DNA of 15,941 nt, taken from the NCBI GenBank assembly GCA_036339375.1, contig JAYZBC010000069.1, positions 1-15,941 of the forward strand. Reading direction: 5' to 3'. Positions 14,297 through 15,941 of the stretch are shown piece by piece. The notes under the pieces were generated by a model, which was given only the letters and a program-made list of their open reading frames with translations, made no database searches and was not told the origin of the DNA. Origin of the DNA: JAYZBC01 sp036339375. GTDB taxonomy: Bacteria; Pseudomonadota; Alphaproteobacteria; MPNO01; UBA2964. Numbering within the stretch: position 1 is the first letter of the stretch; every line of letters starts with the position of its first letter. The translations under genes and the position numbers were made by a program.

Positions 14297-15304
14297 TTGT
14301 TCGCGTACATCACACGCCGTGTAATTGGGACAATTCCCGTGATTTTATTGATTTCTTTACTGGTGTTCATGCTTGTCCAGGCGGCACCTGGAGATCCGGC
14401 TGACCTTTTACTTTCAGATGAGGCGGACAAAGAAGATGTAGATGAAGCGAGAAAAAGGTGGGGTCTGGATCAACCAATGTATGTCCAGTACTGGAAATTT
14501 TTGGTAGCGGCCTTACAAGGGGATCTCGGTGAATCGTTTCGTTATGCGGATCCCGTATTACTTCTCATTGCCGAAAGATTACCAGCTACCATTGAATTAG
14601 CTTTTTTTTCAATTGTGATTGCGGTCATTGTTGCAATTCCACTTGGTGTATGGGCTGGCGCGAAGCCAAACTCGTGGATCGATAATTTAGGGTCTATTGT
14701 CGGTTTTTTTGGGATTAGTATGCCTAATTTCTGGTTTGGCATCATGTTAATTCTTATAGTTTCCGGTTTCTTTCATCTATTGCCTTCGGCAGGACGGGAG
14801 ACTTATGGGGTTCCCAGCGATCCTATTACCGGATTTTATATTTTGGACAGTATACTACACCAAAATTGGAAGGCAGCTTGGGACGGTGTGAAGTATATCA
14901 TATTACCGGCAACAGCGTTGGGCACAAACATGATGGGAATAATGATGCGTGTCACACGCTCTTCAGTTTTAGAGGTTATGCATGAGGATTACGTAACAAC
15001 CGCACGAGCAAAAGGAGTGAAAGAAAGAATTGTTTTATGGCACCACGCTGTACGGAATGCACTGATACCCATTGTAACTGTTGTTGGCTTGGAGCTCGGT
15101 ACACTTTTGTCCGGGTCAATCATCGTTGAAACAGTTTTTTCCTGGCCTGGGGGTGGATCCTTGCTCATTTCTGCGATTGCTGCGCGGGATTACCCTCTGA
15201 TTACCGGCACTGTCCTAACTTACACATTCGCTTTTGTAATTATTAATTTCACAATCGATATCATATACGGATTTATAGACCCGAGGATTCGCTTTGACAA
15301 ATAG
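14297..15304 (+). CDS. dppB: ABC importer permease, DppB/OppB type
   Basis: This inner-membrane permease has 335 residues and begins at a TTG with a good Shine-Dalgarno site. The first membrane segment follows MFAYITRR (about 9-29), ending in VQAAPGDPAD, the usual DppB signature. A periplasmic loop with RWGLDQP (54-60) and GDLGESFRY leads to five further hydrophobic segments (about 98-120, 132-158, 200-218, 257-280, 300-322). The EAA motif that contacts the ATPases is YVTTARAKGVKERIVLWHHA (232-251). The C-terminus DIIYGFIDPRIRF is also typical. It pairs with DppC; the two genes overlap by 11 bases. The permease genes sit far from their ATPase genes, with enzymes between, but this window shows no second set of either, so they are taken as one transporter. 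Confidence 0.95.
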   Translation: MFAYITRRVIGTIPVILLISLLVFMLVQAAPGDPADLLLSDEADKEDVDEARKRWGLDQPMYVQYWKFLVAALQGDLGESFRYADPVLLLIAERLPATIELAFFSIVIAVIVAIPLGVWAGAKPNSWIDNLGSIVGFFGISMPNFWFGIMLILIVSGFFHLLPSAGRETYGVPSDPITGFYILDSILHQNWKAAWDGVKYIILPATALGTNMMGIMMRVTRSSVLEVMHEDYVTTARAKGVKERIVLWHHAVRNALIPIVTVVGLELGTLLSGSIIVETVFSWPGGGSLLISAIAARDYPLITGTVLTYTFAFVIINFTIDIIYGFIDPRIRFDK

Positions 15305-15941
15305 CCCTACATCACAAGTGTCTTTGGAGCAAACTGATCAGCTTGAACAGCGCTTGGCCCGTTTCCGAAAGGCTATTAACCCATGGATGAAACCAAAAAT
15401 CATCATGGGAGGAATTTTGGTCCTGCTTCTCGTTTTTATGGGGATATTGGCTCCCGCGCTTTCCCCTTATGACCCGAATTTACAAGATCTATCCAAAACC
15501 CTCCAGGCACCGGGGTGGTGGGGGAGTGCTCATTTTCTGGGGACAGACCATGTTGGGCGGGACTGTCTCAGCAGGATCTTCTATGGGGCACGGATCTCTT
15601 TAGTGATTGCTGGGACAGTGGTAATCATTTCTGGCGTGATTGGTGTTGGTTTGGGGGCAATTTCAGGTTATTTTGCTGGTCGTACAGATTTCTTCATTCA
15701 AAAGTTAGTTGAGGTGATTTGGGCCTTTCCCCCCTTGTTGTTGGCTATTGCTGTGATGGCTTTCTTTGGACAAGGCCTCGGAATTCTAATCTTTGCTCTT
15801 GTGGCGCAACGGTGGATACCTTATTGCCGCGTGGCACGCGGACAGGCTTTGTCTCTTCGTACTCGTGATTTTGTTGATGCGGCCAGGTCGTTAGGTGCGG
15901 GAAATAATCGCATCATCATTAAACATATTTTACCAAATTTA
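15294..15941 (+). CDS. dppC: ABC importer permease, DppC/OppC type, C-terminus beyond window
   Basis: The frame stays open to the right edge, giving 216 residues of a protein usually near 300. The TTG at 15294 lies inside the end of dppB and has GAGG (15283-15286) seven bases upstream; the 11-base overlap indicates coupling. A cytoplasmic N-terminal tail (1-34) precedes membrane segment 1 (about 36-56), then the periplasmic region with HFLGTDHVGRDCLSRIFYGA (80-99), a near-perfect OppC/DppC signature. Further membrane segments are at about 101-127, 141-158 and 162-175. The EAA motif starts at DFVDAARSLGAG (192-203) and continues to ILPNL at the edge. It forms the translocation pore with DppB. 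Partial only because the window ends. Confidence 0.94.
   Translation, partial: MTNSPTSQVSLEQTDQLEQRLARFRKAINPWMKPKIIMGGILVLLLVFMGILAPALSPYDPNLQDLSKTLQAPGWWGSAHFLGTDHVGRDCLSRIFYGARISLVIAGTVVIISGVIGVGLGAISGYFAGRTDFFIQKLVEVIWAFPPLLLAIAVMAFFGQGLGILIFALVAQRWIPYCRVARGQALSLRTRDFVDAARSLGAGNNRIIIKHILPNL

Noticed and set aside
1..15941. CRISPR array, tRNA, rRNA, transposon or phage genes
   Set aside because: No regularly spaced repeats, no cloverleaf or rRNA-like segments, and no transposase or phage-like proteins were seen on either strand.

Overview
The window (about 16 kb, GC in the mid-40s by eye) is densely packed bacterial chromosome. There is no long non-coding stretch, rRNA, tRNA, CRISPR array, transposase or phage gene. 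Shine-Dalgarno sites of the AGGAG type, a Sec signal peptide on the solute-binding protein, a Dpp/Opp-type ABC importer and frequent TTG starts point to a Gram-negative proteobacterium. A marine alphaproteobacterium would fit the gene mix (carbamoyltransferase-like DUF1116 genes, omega-transaminase, amidase, peptide-type importer), but no marker gene fixes the lineage.

Left block, minus strand (1-3916). Read in its own direction, the order is a class III omega-amino-acid:pyruvate transaminase, a YtcJ-type metal-dependent amidohydrolase, a 58-residue FdrA-tail-like protein, and a DUF1116 (AllG/YlbE-like) protein that runs off the left edge. Spacing is 16, about 60 and 18 bases, so this is probably one operon. 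It looks like a route for amino or carbamoyl compounds: hydrolysis, removal of the amino group and perhaps carbamoyl transfer.

Right block, mostly plus strand (4144-15941). It starts across a 212-base divergent control region. Genes for a peptide/nickel-type ABC importer are spread over the block and interleaved with enzymes: ATPases D and F, then a VOC-fold protein, a pair of distantly related large alpha/beta hydrolases with a G-x-S-T-G-G elbow, the solute-binding protein, a strong rho-independent terminator, a tandem pair of smaller alpha/beta hydrolases with a G-H-S-R-G-G elbow, permease B, and the first 216 residues of permease C at the right edge. An amidase-signature enzyme sits in the middle on the opposite strand, convergent with the VOC gene (5-base gap) and divergent from the first large hydrolase.

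Working picture (inference): the importer brings in an amide- or ester-containing small molecule, and the amidase, four alpha/beta hydrolases, amidohydrolase and transaminase dismantle it. The substrate cannot be read from sequence. The most unusual features are two independent hydrolase duplications inside a split ABC-importer locus, the terminator between binding-protein and hydrolase genes, and the free-standing FdrA-like mini-gene beside DUF1116. Several starts were moved from the longest possible frame because a Shine-Dalgarno site or terminator decided them.
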